Translations under genes and position numbers: made by a program
Notes under the pieces: model-generated
Seen by the model: the letters and a program-made list of their open reading frames with translations, nothing else
The model's database searches: none
Told to the model about the DNA's origin: nothing
DNA from: Sodalinema lacuna_A
GTDB taxonomy: Bacteria; Cyanobacteriota; Cyanobacteriia; Cyanobacteriales; Geitlerinemataceae
Direction: 5' to 3'
NCBI GenBank assembly: GCA_900149785.2
Contig: FSSI02000019.1
Span: 18,334 to 82,333 of the forward strand
DNA: 64,000 bases
Part shown: positions 35,416 through 44,053 of the stretch, piece by piece
Numbering within the stretch: position 1 is the first letter of the stretch
Layout of the letters: each line of letters starts with the position of its first letter

Positions 35416-35901
35416 TCACGAGTGAATCTCCAAATTGAGGACATATCGCCCCAGAGACAGTTGTCCCGACCAAAGTTCGTAGTCGAGCCGCAAATGTTCC
35501 GGCAGTGATTCCCCGGAAAACTCCAGTTGCCGCGTATAATTGCGCAGGCGCATCTGACTATGAGAATGGGGGTCTTCTCCTCGCAGCCAATAGCGACTGA
35601 TGCCGTACATTCCCCGTTCCCAGAGATGACGATAGCTGAGTCCTCCCTGTCCCTGCATGGTGGCGATCGCCCGATAAGGAGAAATCTCGAACCATAACAG
35701 TCGCGTCGGAGTGGGGGCCGGTTGGCCGTCAGAGTCGGCATTGGACTGGGGTTGCCACCCGAGAACCGCCGGTTCGTTCAACAGCAGATGAAACCGCTGT
35801 TGGTCTTTTTGATAGAGGGTTGCCGTGGTTTCCACCATAGACCACAAGGGGAGATCGGTAGAAATCAAGGACAGACAAGCGGGTTTGCGGTGAGTCAGCA
35901 T
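35416..35901 (-). CDS. Conserved-looking beta-rich protein, unknown
   Basis: 161 residues, soluble, no signal peptide. Aromatic-rich beta pattern: LLWFEISPYRAIATMQ, then YGISRYWLRGEDPH and RLDYELWSGQLSLGRYVLNLE. I do not recognise a named family. It resembles small lipocalin-like or sensor folds only in spacing, which is too weak to call. It lies between the DUF928 terminator and aroA, divergent from aroA. Confidence 0.6.
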   Translation of the reverse strand: MLTHRKPACLSLISTDLPLWSMVETTATLYQKDQQRFHLLLNEPAVLGWQPQSNADSDGQPAPTPTRLLWFEISPYRAIATMQGQGGLSYRHLWERGMYGISRYWLRGEDPHSHSQMRLRNYTRQLEFSGESLPEHLRLDYELWSGQLSLGRYVLNLEIHS

Positions 35902-36000
35902 AGAAAAACCAGAGAGTCAGGAATGGACGCACATCGGCGATCACAAGAGCAAGCCACGGGCTAAGATAAGTCCACTGTCCTAGCTGTTTTAGTCAATGAT

Positions 36001-37353
36001 ATGTCTTCCCCCATCGTAACAGTCAAAACCGATCAACAACGTCAAGATTTAGTTATTATTCCCCCAACATCAGGAGTTGCCCTATCGGGAAAAATTCACA
36101 TCCCCGGCGATAAATCCATTTCCCATCGATCCCTGATGTTGGGCGCGATCGCCGAAGGGGAAACAACAATTAAAGGTCTCCTCCTCGGAGATGATCCGCA
36201 AAGTACCGCTGCCTGTTTTCGGCAAATGGGGGCAGAAATTTCGCAACTTTCAGACCAAGCGGTTCGTATTCGCGGTCTGGGAATTGGCAACCTCCAAGAA
36301 CCTAACGATGTCCTCAACGCTGGCAATTCTGGAACCACCCTACGTTTGATGTTGGGACTGTTAGCCTCCCAACCGGGACAGTTTTTTGCTGTGACGGGGG
36401 ACAAATCGCTGCGATCGCGGCCCATGTCTCGGGTCGTCAGTCCACTGCAACAGATGGGAGCCAGCATTTGGGGGCGCGAAGGAGGAAATCTTGCTCCCCT
36501 CGCTATTTATGGCCGCAAACTCACCCCCAACCATTACCACTCTCCCGTCGCCTCGGCTCAAGTCAAATCCTGTATTCTCCTGGCTGGACTCAGTACCGAA
36601 GGCAAAACCACCGTCACCGAACCGGCCCTATCCCGCGATCATAGTGAACGGATGTTGCGGGCCTTTGGGGCTGAGATTGACGTAGACCCCAGTTGTCACC
36701 GCGTCACCGTCACTGGCCCCGCTAAACTCACGGGACAAACCGTTGTCGTTCCCGGAGACATCAGTTCTGCCGCTTTTTGGCTGGTGGCCGCCGCGATTCT
36801 TCCTGGTTCGGATTTGCAGGTGCAAAATGTCGGTATTAACCCAACTCGCACGGGAGTGTTAGAGGCCCTGCAACGGATGGAGGCCGATCTAACTCTGGAA
36901 AATCAGCGGGAAGTGGCCGGGGAACCCGTTGCCGATATTCGCGTTCGTAGTTCTCAGTTAAAGGGATGTGACCTCGGGGGTGCGTTAATTCCTCGCCTCA
37001 TTGACGAAGTGCCCATTTTAGCCGTGGCCGCTACGATGGCTGAAGGGACAACGGTCATTCGCGATGCGGCTGAGTTGCGCGTCAAGGAAAGCGATCGCCT
37101 CCTCGCCATGGCCCGAGAACTGACCAAACTCGGCGCAAACGTTAGTGAACGGCCAGATGGCCTGGAAATTACCGGCGGTGTTCCCCTCCATGGGGCAGAT
37201 TTGGACAGTTACGATGATCACCGGGTTGCCATGAGTTTGGCGATCGCTGCTCTCTTAGCCGATAGCCCCAGTCACCTCTATAACGCCCAGGCCGCCTCGA
37301 TTTCCTATCCCGACTTCATCGCTACCCTGAAAACGGCTCTTGGCGAGCGTTAA
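36001..37353 (+). CDS. aroA: 3-phosphoshikimate 1-carboxyvinyltransferase (EPSP synthase)
   Basis: 450 residues. It joins phosphoenolpyruvate to shikimate-3-phosphate in the shikimate pathway. Motifs: HIPGDKSISHRSLMLGA (substrate-binding Lys and Ser), NAGNSGTTLRLMLGLLA, RPMSRV, and the C-terminal DEVPILAVAA and LRVKESDRL. The middle ASAQVKSCILLAGL is also typical. The N-terminal ~20 residues are extra and may be disordered. A perfect 12-base tandem repeat begins 8 bases after the stop. aroQ, another shikimate gene, lies 15 kb away. Confidence 0.97.
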   Translation: MSSPIVTVKTDQQRQDLVIIPPTSGVALSGKIHIPGDKSISHRSLMLGAIAEGETTIKGLLLGDDPQSTAACFRQMGAEISQLSDQAVRIRGLGIGNLQEPNDVLNAGNSGTTLRLMLGLLASQPGQFFAVTGDKSLRSRPMSRVVSPLQQMGASIWGREGGNLAPLAIYGRKLTPNHYHSPVASAQVKSCILLAGLSTEGKTTVTEPALSRDHSERMLRAFGAEIDVDPSCHRVTVTGPAKLTGQTVVVPGDISSAAFWLVAAAILPGSDLQVQNVGINPTRTGVLEALQRMEADLTLENQREVAGEPVADIRVRSSQLKGCDLGGALIPRLIDEVPILAVAATMAEGTTVIRDAAELRVKESDRLLAMARELTKLGANVSERPDGLEITGGVPLHGADLDSYDDHRVAMSLAIAALLADSPSHLYNAQAASISYPDFIATLKTALGER

Positions 37354-37360
37354 TCGGCCA

Positions 37361-37420
37361 GAGTTAAGACCGGAGTTAAGACCGGAGTTAAGACCGGAGT
37401 TAAGACCAAAGTTAAAACGA
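37361..37420. repeat. 12-bp tandem repeat after aroA (5 copies)
   Basis: Unit GAGTTAAGACCG, exact at 37361, 37373, 37385 and 37397, with a diverged fifth copy. It falls just past the aroA stop and may vary in copy number between strains. Confidence 0.9.
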
Positions 37421-37916
37421 GCGTCATGCTGTCCCCGGTTCTGACGTCATGGGTGTTGGCATCCCTCGCCCCTCGCCAACCCAAATAATGAATACCTTTT
37501 TCATGCACTCGTGTCACAGATGGCGGTAAGGGCGAACGGCTGTTCGCCCTCTCCCACTGTCCATCTATGCAAGGCCATCGATGCAAGGTCATCGAAAAAC
37601 AGTGCAAGAAGACAGACCAGTTAAGACGGATTTAAGCCGTAAAAAATTTACCTCAAAGTAATTTCTGGCTTTAAACCGTCATTGTTTAACTGTCTTTCTT
37701 TTTATTGTCAGCCCTAGGCCACTTTATTGAAAAAAGTTACAAATTAGCAGAATCCTTATCGGTCTCTGGGGACGGTTTTCCCGCCAAATTGCCTGAATTT
37801 GCCCATAAATTTGCCCCAATCGTGCGATCGCAAACCGCCCTCCCCCTTGCCAACCTAAAATTAGTTGACTACAATTCTCAGTAACAGACCAAAACTAGCC
37901 CAACAGCACCCCGACT
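37421..37916. other. Gene-poor region downstream of aroA
   Basis: About 500 bases with no convincing gene. A 22-base palindrome at 37529-37550 (AGGGCGAAC-GGCT-GTTCGCCCT) belongs to the same class as those at 52807, 57251 and 58052. The 37640-37900 part is AT-rich and probably holds the promoter of the ferredoxin-like gene. Confidence 0.5.
37529..37550. repeat. Short palindrome, AGGGCGAAC family
   Basis: Perfect 9-base arms around GGCT. The identical core occurs at 58052-58071. Confidence 0.85.
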
Positions 37917-38528
37917 ATGAGTTCCTCCAAAACCCAATTCCATCTCGTTGGACGAGTCCTCGGCGTTGACAGTAGCAGCAAAGGTAAAATCAAGACCTTG
38001 CACCTACTCAACGAAGAGGGAACCCACCGTATTAAACTGAGTTCATCCTTGCGATCGCAATCCTTGGCCCTAGAACCCGGAACCTGGGTATCCGTGCGAG
38101 GAACCGAGAAACACAAAGCCAAACACGATAAAACGAAGCTCAAAGCCAAACAGATTCAGCCCCATCCAGGGTTGCGGCAACTCAGCAAACCCGGACACGG
38201 AGACCCCTGTCCCGCCTTAGACATCGAGGAGACCCCCGCCTCAGCCAGTCAACCCGACACCCCCCCCATCAAAGCCAAAGCCCCTGCCGGCAAAATCCTC
38301 GTCTGTCAGAAATCCAAATGTCGTAAACGGGCCAGCGGCGACCTCTGCAAACTTCTCAAACAGAGTCTTGATGAACAGGGACTAGGAGATTCTATTCAGG
38401 TGCAAGGAACCGGCTGTCTCAAACGCTGCAAATCCGCACCGAACCTGGTGGTGTTACCCAAAAAGGCTCGGCACAGTCACATCAAACCCCAAGAAATCCC
38501 AGCCCTCGTCGAAGAGCATTTCGGCTAG
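37917..38528 (+). CDS. Thioredoxin-like [2Fe-2S] ferredoxin with N-terminal OB-like domain
   Basis: 203 residues. The N-terminal part (1-80) is beta-rich and Lys-rich (GRVLGVDSSSKGKIKTLHLL), OB-like in pattern. A linker of about 40 residues precedes a thioredoxin-like ferredoxin domain with Cys130, Cys135, Cys167 and Cys171, the C-x4-C...C-x3-C set that binds [2Fe-2S]. The same fold makes the small subunit of NDH-type and hydrogenase complexes. It could deliver electrons or act in redox sensing. It is not next to NDH genes here. Confidence 0.82.
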   Translation: MSSSKTQFHLVGRVLGVDSSSKGKIKTLHLLNEEGTHRIKLSSSLRSQSLALEPGTWVSVRGTEKHKAKHDKTKLKAKQIQPHPGLRQLSKPGHGDPCPALDIEETPASASQPDTPPIKAKAPAGKILVCQKSKCRKRASGDLCKLLKQSLDEQGLGDSIQVQGTGCLKRCKSAPNLVVLPKKARHSHIKPQEIPALVEEHFG

Positions 38529-38552
38529 GAGTTCATGCCCATGAGGAGTCCT

Positions 38553-39011
38553 CTAAAGGACCTCGTGGGTATATTGATGTTGTTTGACATTATCGTCCGT
38601 TGTGACCACGCGATCGCTATTCAGGACGCGCTTACGCTCCAAACTGTGATTAAACTCCCGATAGGTTGTCCCCACACCAATATGCTGAGTCGCCTCAGGG
38701 CGCTTAGCATAGGTGCGGGTACTGGCAATGATGCGCTCCGTTAAATCATTGCCGAGTTGGGCATCCGGCGGGAACACCTCAGGCGCTTGGAAGTTTTCCC
38801 CATCAAAAATCTCACCAATCGTTGTGGCGTAAGCTAACTCATAAGACGTGGGAATGCCTTTTAGGAGTGCTTCGAGGGATGAGGAGGTAATCGGTTCAAT
38901 CACACGAACCTGTTGCACCTCTCCATCATCTTGTAGGAAACACACCGCTAGTCCGAGAACCACATAACTATCCGTAGTTACATCGGGTGCGTTTGCAAGG
39001 GCATTTGCCAT
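38553..39011 (-). CDS. Conserved-looking cyanobacterial protein, unknown
   Basis: 152 residues from ATG 39011 (MANALANAPDVTTDSYVVLG); the open frame before it is not homologous-looking. Core: VCFLQDDGEVQQVRVIEPIT, SSSLEALLKGIPTSYELA, and the C-terminal HIGVGTTYREFNHSLERKR then TDDNVKQHQYTHEVL. I think this belongs to a cyanobacteria-restricted family but I cannot attach a name. It is convergent with the ferredoxin gene, 24 bases apart. Confidence 0.65.
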   Translation of the reverse strand: MANALANAPDVTTDSYVVLGLAVCFLQDDGEVQQVRVIEPITSSSLEALLKGIPTSYELAYATTIGEIFDGENFQAPEVFPPDAQLGNDLTERIIASTRTYAKRPEATQHIGVGTTYREFNHSLERKRVLNSDRVVTTDDNVKQHQYTHEVL

Positions 39012-39310
39012 AGTGATAGTGCATTGATAAAGACGGCAAGAGAACAGGTCTGAGTCGAGCGATCGCCCGCAGCACATCCCATTCCACTCTAGGGGGATTC
39101 TACCAAACCCCTCCCGAGGCGATCGGCATCCCCTTACAAATCTTGACGCGACCCAGAACCTTGCCCCTATAAACTGGCTTGCTTAGACTGTCCTGCGTAG
39201 AACCTTGCAACCGGAAGCCCCCCAGGCTATCCGGATTAAAAATTCCCCACACCGTACCTAGAGGAACCGAGAATATCGCCGTCACGGTTGACCGTCACCC
39301 TCTAAGTACT

Positions 39311-40321
39311 ATGGCAGACCTCACCCCCTCACCTCAGACCCAAACCTGCTCCGCCCTGGCTCTCCCCCTGGTTCGTCAAGCCTACCTCCCCCCACCCGAG
39401 CGCGCTCTCGTCCATCAACATTTGCCGCTCCCGCCTCGTCCTCGCAAAATGGTCATCAACGCAGAGAAGGACGAGAACCGAACCCCCGCCTGGTGTTATG
39501 CCCTCGGAACCAGTGCCGGCGTCACCGCCGTTCTCTTGGCCAGCCAGTATTACGGCCAGCAACTCTTTGACGCCGAACCCAACCGCGACTTTCCCCCGCT
39601 CCCCCAAGACTTAGCCCAAGCCGACCCGGATATTCCCCTCACCCCCACCACCGTCGCCCCAGAAGTGTGGGGACAACTGGCCCAACAAGAACTCGAATTG
39701 TGGAAACAAGACCTAACCAGCTTTGCCCAAGAGGTTCAAGCTCGCGTGCAGCCCCAGCCTCGGGCCACCCCAGCCCACTCAGACCCCAGCCCATCGACCT
39801 CAGCCGCAACCCCTCAACCCTCCCTAGACCAACAGGCTCAGCGCATCCTGCAACAAGCCTTTAATCGCGCCGAAAAACGGGATTTCGCCTCCGCCATTAC
39901 CCTTCTTCAACAGATTGGTGCCCATACCCCAGTCAGTGACCTGGCCCAAACCAAGCTCATCGAATATCAGCAAAAGCGCAACACCCAAGCCGACTACTGG
40001 CTCTATCGCGCTAAATTCCTAGCCTATGGCGAAGACTTTGCCGGGGCGATCGGCTATCTGCGTCAAATTCCCCCAGAAAGCCGCGCCTATCGCGAAGCCC
40101 AACAGCGACTCGCAGACTATCGTCAGGCCCGCGAAGACCAAGCCCAAGATTTATTGCAACAAGCAGCCCACTTTGCCCAACAGGGGAATTTTGCCACCGC
40201 GAATCGTCTCTTGCGCTTGATTCCCCAAGAAGCCGCCGCCTATGGAACCGCCAAAAACCGCCTCGTTGACTACAGCCGCCAACTCTACCTCGCTCGTCAG
40301 ACGAACCGCTCTGAGTCCTGA
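39311..40321 (+). CDS. Single-pass membrane protein with C-terminal helical repeats
   Basis: 336 residues from ATG 39311. A Pro-rich N-terminus (about 1-55) precedes a membrane helix at about 62-82 (ALGTSAGVTAVLLASQYYG). A Gln/Pro/Ser-rich linker follows, then about 170 residues of TPR-like helical repeats: KRDFASAITLLQQIG, LAYGEDFAGAIGYLRQIPPE, QQGNFATANRLLRLIPQEA. TPR-like repeats usually serve protein binding, so this is plausibly an assembly or scaffolding factor facing the periplasm or lumen. It directly precedes psbA but has its own promoter region. Confidence 0.72.
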   Translation: MADLTPSPQTQTCSALALPLVRQAYLPPPERALVHQHLPLPPRPRKMVINAEKDENRTPAWCYALGTSAGVTAVLLASQYYGQQLFDAEPNRDFPPLPQDLAQADPDIPLTPTTVAPEVWGQLAQQELELWKQDLTSFAQEVQARVQPQPRATPAHSDPSPSTSAATPQPSLDQQAQRILQQAFNRAEKRDFASAITLLQQIGAHTPVSDLAQTKLIEYQQKRNTQADYWLYRAKFLAYGEDFAGAIGYLRQIPPESRAYREAQQRLADYRQAREDQAQDLLQQAAHFAQQGNFATANRLLRLIPQEAAAYGTAKNRLVDYSRQLYLARQTNRSES

Positions 40322-40405
40322 GTCTACCTGAGCCAGACTTGGGGACTCATCAGCTTGCCTAAAGTGTGACAGCGCGTCTCATGACATTCCTATATAGATA
40401 TACGC

Positions 40406-40435
40406 TTGACAACTATGTAGCGATTTTGTTTTACT
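40406..40435 (+). promoter_or_regulatory. Candidate psbA promoter (sigma-70 type)
   Basis: TTGACA at 40406-40411, an 18-base spacer, and TTTACT at 40430-40435, 94 bases before the psbA ATG. The long leader that would result is typical of regulated psbA genes. AAGG near 40516 could serve as a ribosome site. Confidence 0.5.
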
Positions 40436-40528
40436 AAGACTGTACCGGAACCGCACAAGCATTGTTCTTGTCATTTTTTAACTTCATCATTTTGAGGCAA
40501 TGCTAGGTTCTTAACAAGGTTATTATCT

Positions 40529-41608
40529 ATGACATCCACTGCAATTCAGACAAAGGAGTCCCTCTGGGAACGATTTTGTCAATGGGTTACCAGCACTGAC
40601 AACCGCCTTTATATCGGCTGGTTCGGCGTGTTGATGATTCCGACCATCCTCACCGGTGCAACAGTCTTCATCTTGGCCTTTGTCGCCGCGCCTCCTGTTG
40701 ACATCGATGGGATTCGTGAACCCGTAGCCGGTTCCCTGTTGTATGGCAACAACATCATCACCGCGACGGTGATTCCCACCTCAGCCGCTGTGGGATTGCA
40801 CCTATACCCCATTTGGGAAGCCGCCAGCCTCCAAGAATGGCTCTATAACGGTGGTCCCTACGAACTGATTGTTCTGCACTTCCTCATTGGCATTTATGCC
40901 TACATGGGGCGGGAATGGGAACTCTCCTACCGTCTCGGGATGCGTCCTTGGATTCCCGTGGCCTTCTCGGCTCCCGTTGCCGCTGCAACCGCCGTCCTGC
41001 TGATTTATCCCATTGGTCAGGGTAGCTTCTCCGATGGCATGATGCTCGGAGTTTCGGGAACCTTCAACTTCATGATTGTGTTCCAAGCCGAACATAACAT
41101 CTTGATGCACCCCTTCCATATGCTTGGTGTTATTGGGGTCTTCGGTGGCGCGTTATTCTCCGCCATGCACGGTTCCTTGGTGACCTCCTCCCTGGTGCGC
41201 GAAACCACGGAACTGCAATCTCAAAACCAAGGCTATCGCTTTGGACAAGAGGAAGAAACCTACAACATCGTGGCAGCTCACGGCTATTTCGGACGCTTGA
41301 TTTTCCAATATGCGTCATTCAATAACAGCCGCTCTCTCCACTTCTTCCTCGCCGCTTGGCCCGTCATTGGCATCTGGTTTGCCGCCTTGGGTGTGAGTAC
41401 TATGGGCTTTAACCTGAATGGGTTTAACTTCAACCAATCTGTGTTAGATGCTCAAGGTCGTGTCATCAACACCTGGGCCGACGTGATTAACCGCGCCAAC
41501 TTAGGGATTGAGGTGATTCACGAACGCAATGCTCACCAATTCCCCATGGATTTAGCCGCTACTGAGGCTCCGACCCTTGCACTGTCGGCTCCTGAGATTC
41601 ACGGTTAA
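40529..41608 (+). CDS. psbA: Photosystem II D1 protein, D1' (microaerobic) type
   Basis: 359 residues, numbered one less than the standard D1 scheme. All cofactor ligands are kept: Tyr160 (Yz), Asp169, Glu188, His189, the pheophytin/chlorophyll and Q-B pocket residues, Ser263, and the C-terminal His-Glu, His and Asp Mn ligands in VIHERNAHQFPMDLA. Against standard D1 it has Ala79 (G80A), Leu157 (F158L) and Ala285 (T286A), the three substitutions known as the D1' signature, plus Glu129 (E130). D1' copies are induced by low oxygen in several cyanobacteria. The mature C-terminus follows DLA; the tail TEAPTLALSAPEIHG is removed by CtpA. Confidence 0.97.
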   Translation: MTSTAIQTKESLWERFCQWVTSTDNRLYIGWFGVLMIPTILTGATVFILAFVAAPPVDIDGIREPVAGSLLYGNNIITATVIPTSAAVGLHLYPIWEAASLQEWLYNGGPYELIVLHFLIGIYAYMGREWELSYRLGMRPWIPVAFSAPVAAATAVLLIYPIGQGSFSDGMMLGVSGTFNFMIVFQAEHNILMHPFHMLGVIGVFGGALFSAMHGSLVTSSLVRETTELQSQNQGYRFGQEEETYNIVAAHGYFGRLIFQYASFNNSRSLHFFLAAWPVIGIWFAALGVSTMGFNLNGFNFNQSVLDAQGRVINTWADVINRANLGIEVIHERNAHQFPMDLAATEAPTLALSAPEIHG

Positions 41609-41724
41609 GTGGCATTTAAGTCTGATTGGGTCTAAGTCTGATTAGCTCAAAACGTTGCCACAGATAACAGCATCAAGCTGCTGTAAGGTCTAACGGTCAA
41701 TATCATCATCCTACTGGTTCTGTT

Positions 41725-41761
41725 AAATCGCCATTCCTGAGACTCAGGAATGGCGATTTTT
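41725..41761 (+). terminator. Intrinsic terminator after psbA
   Basis: AAATCGCCATTCCTGA at 41725-41740 pairs with TCAGGAATGGCGATTT across a 3-base loop, followed by TTTTT. It lies 117 bases past the psbA stop and is the strongest hairpin in the window. Confidence 0.93.
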
Positions 41762-41861
41762 GTATTGGCATGATGACTGTTGAGAGTGCTGTTGATAGTC
41801 ATCCCATTTTTCAAATTATGAGGTGTTCTATGATATTTTTTTCGTTTTTTCTCAGGGTATC

Positions 41862-42434
41862 TCATCGTTTATTATTGACGAGTTTTCGGATTTCAGCTAG
41901 AAATACTTGAAAGCTATGGGATTTGTTATCGGTTAGGGATAAGTAGGGAGCAATTGCCTTGGCGTGAGTTGCCGGATAGTATTCACTCACTAACTTTTTG
42001 AGTTCTTGTTTGGCAGAGTTAAGTTGATCCGGATCTCGAAATTTACGCTGGTCTTGTTTCTTACTAAGACTTTGGGGTTTGAGAGCATAGGCTTTTTCGA
42101 CAGCAGCTAAGTCACCGAGAAACCAAGATTCAAGTTCGTGGCAAATAATCCGAATTGATACATCTGATTTTCCAGAGTTTTTACAAATTGCTAATAATTC
42201 ATCTTTGAGGGTTTTGCAGTTATGGGAGTCTTGGTCATGAACGATCACAAATTTTGTAGCAGGTTTAAACTGAAAGGCTTTGATTTTTTTGGGGATAGAT
42301 TTAGCTAAATCTTGTTTGCCTTGGTGAGCAATACAAATATAGTGAACTTCATCTGGGATGAGTTTTGGAATAATTTCATCTAAAACAATCTTGATAGAAG
42401 GTTCTTCTAACAAAAAAATCAAATCGTAACTCAT
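41862..42434 (-). CDS. DUF4276 (TOPRIM-like) partner protein
   Basis: 190 residues. The pattern matches TOPRIM-like DUF4276 proteins: an early Glu in FLLEEPSIKIVLDEI, a DxD in VIVHDQDSHN, then CHELESWFLGD. The Glu and DxD are the expected metal-binding set of a TOPRIM nuclease or nucleotide hydrolase. The ATG shares an A with the TAA stop of the upstream AAA ATPase gene, so the two are translationally coupled. The gene is clearly AT-richer than the psbA region. Confidence 0.78.
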   Translation of the reverse strand: MSYDLIFLLEEPSIKIVLDEIIPKLIPDEVHYICIAHQGKQDLAKSIPKKIKAFQFKPATKFVIVHDQDSHNCKTLKDELLAICKNSGKSDVSIRIICHELESWFLGDLAAVEKAYALKPQSLSKKQDQRKFRDPDQLNSAKQELKKLVSEYYPATHAKAIAPYLSLTDNKSHSFQVFLAEIRKLVNNKR

Positions 42435-43615
42435 TAGGGCACAACTCCTTCAAACCAACCTTGGTTCCACAGATAACCAGGAAGATCTCCTGCTTCTACA
42501 AGATTTCTCAAAGTTTCGTTATCAGTGGCTTTCTGGATTTTAGTGATGCCTTGGTCTTTGATCAGCCAAAAGATGCTGTCTAGGGGAACAGCGTTGAGAA
42601 AATAGGGAGAATGGGTGGAAACAAAGACTTGTCCGCCGCGATGAGCATAGCTAGCAAATTCTTCAGCAAGTGTTTGTAAAAGGCTGGGATAGAGTTGGTT
42701 TTCTGGTTCCTCAACACATAATAAGGGGTGAGGTTTAGGGTCAAATAGCAGAATTAAATAGGCAAATATTTTCATAGTGCCATCGGATACATAGCGATCA
42801 ATAAAGGGATCTTTAAAGGCTTGGTCTTGAAATTTCAGGATGAGTCGGCCATCTTCGGTATTCTTGGCTTCGACTTTTGACACACCGGGAACTCGTGCCT
42901 GCATACGCTTCAAAATTTCTTTAAAAACGTCAGGATGTTCTTGGTAAATATATTGAGCAACGACTGCCATGTTGTCACCGGTTGAAGAAAGATGTTCGGC
43001 ATAGAGCGCATCTTTGCTACCTCTAGCATCGCTGATATGAAAATCAGAAACATGCCAATTTTCTACCAAAGATCGAAAGGCATTGGCAGCTTTAAATCGC
43101 TGAAATTGCCCCAATCCTTTGATAGCTAAAATGTCGGCGGACTCTAGTTGTTGCTCTTCTCGATCGAGTTCTTCATCACTCTTGAAGTCTTCTTCATTTT
43201 TGATGGCATACCCTTTGCCATTTTGAAAGTCAAGGAAATGAAACGGGGAACCATATTCACCACGCTTATAGCGTAATATTTCTCGTTTTATGATAGGTTT
43301 TTGCTTGTCTTGTCCGATAATCAGCACATACGTCACGAGGCGTTCTGTGCTAAGAATTGCCGTACGAAATTTTAGTTCGATTTCGATATCTTCGTTTTGT
43401 TTCCCTCGGGTGACAACTTCATTAAATCCGCCTCTAATCTGAAGGGCTTGACGAATGTTATTTTTAAGAGCATCGCGGAGAAATCCAAAAATATCAAATA
43501 GGGTTGACTTTCCAGTTCCGTTGGCTCCAATAATAACGCAGAAAGCTGGAATATTTTTGATTTCTATATTTTCAAAAACGCGATAGTTTTTAATTTTGAT
43601 GGAGACAATTTTCAT
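42434..43615 (-). CDS. AAA ATPase of the SMC/ABC-like AAA_21 class
   Basis: 393 residues. The N-terminal Walker A is GANGTGKST (about residue 31-39), followed by FDIFGFLRDA. An internal region (about 65-275) is variable. Near 270-305 a signature-like RYVSDGTMKIFAYLILLFD precedes the Walker B LLCVEEPENQLYP, with the D-loop/H-loop VFVSTHSPYFLN at about 335. No nuclease domain is fused, unlike OLD proteins, so it should act through the partner TOPRIM-like protein. This ATPase/TOPRIM layout resembles the anti-phage systems PARIS and Abi types. It carries few HIP1 sites and looks acquired. Confidence 0.85.
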   Translation of the reverse strand: MKIVSIKIKNYRVFENIEIKNIPAFCVIIGANGTGKSTLFDIFGFLRDALKNNIRQALQIRGGFNEVVTRGKQNEDIEIELKFRTAILSTERLVTYVLIIGQDKQKPIIKREILRYKRGEYGSPFHFLDFQNGKGYAIKNEEDFKSDEELDREEQQLESADILAIKGLGQFQRFKAANAFRSLVENWHVSDFHISDARGSKDALYAEHLSSTGDNMAVVAQYIYQEHPDVFKEILKRMQARVPGVSKVEAKNTEDGRLILKFQDQAFKDPFIDRYVSDGTMKIFAYLILLFDPKPHPLLCVEEPENQLYPSLLQTLAEEFASYAHRGGQVFVSTHSPYFLNAVPLDSIFWLIKDQGITKIQKATDNETLRNLVEAGDLPGYLWNQGWFEGVVP

Positions 43616-44053
43616 GGGGTTAAAGCCGACTGCAAAACGTTGTTATGGATTCTCCTCTAATTATAAGACCCCAACCCGTTTCTCCTGCAACGCTCTCTCT
43701 AGGTTCCAGACTGCTGTCTTTCAGCATCTCAGTCCGAAAGTGATGAGAATCATGGAGTGGTTGAAGGGGTCTTCGAGGAACGAACACAATTATTTTTTAC
43801 GAAAGCTTACAATTCTCCTTCCCCCCCCTTAACCGTGCGGGGAAACTGATATCAATTTGGTGACTAAGGAACGTTGCGCTTGTCTTCTATCTTTTCTTCA
43901 CACAACTACCCTGTCAAGTCTCGGCAAGGAATTGCTATACTATCGAACAAGCACCATGAAGCGATGCAGCTCAAATGCAAATTCCTGTCACACCTATATT
44001 CCTGGCGCTTCTAGGATGCTGAGCGTTGATGACTTAAACGTAATTAAGCAACT
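43616..44053. other. 438-bp gap before the radical SAM gene
   Basis: The interval holds promoters for the AAA/DUF4276 operon (leftward) and the radical SAM gene (rightward). A 66-codon plus-strand frame (43857-44057) overlaps the radical SAM start by 4 bases (ATGA), but its residues look non-coding. A homopolymer C run lies at about 43821-43830. No RNA gene is seen. Confidence 0.4.

Noticed and set aside
37350..37607. 85-codon minus-strand frame containing TLVLTPVLTPVL repeats.
   Set aside because: The repeats are the antisense of the 12-base tandem array after aroA, and the rest is palindrome-derived.
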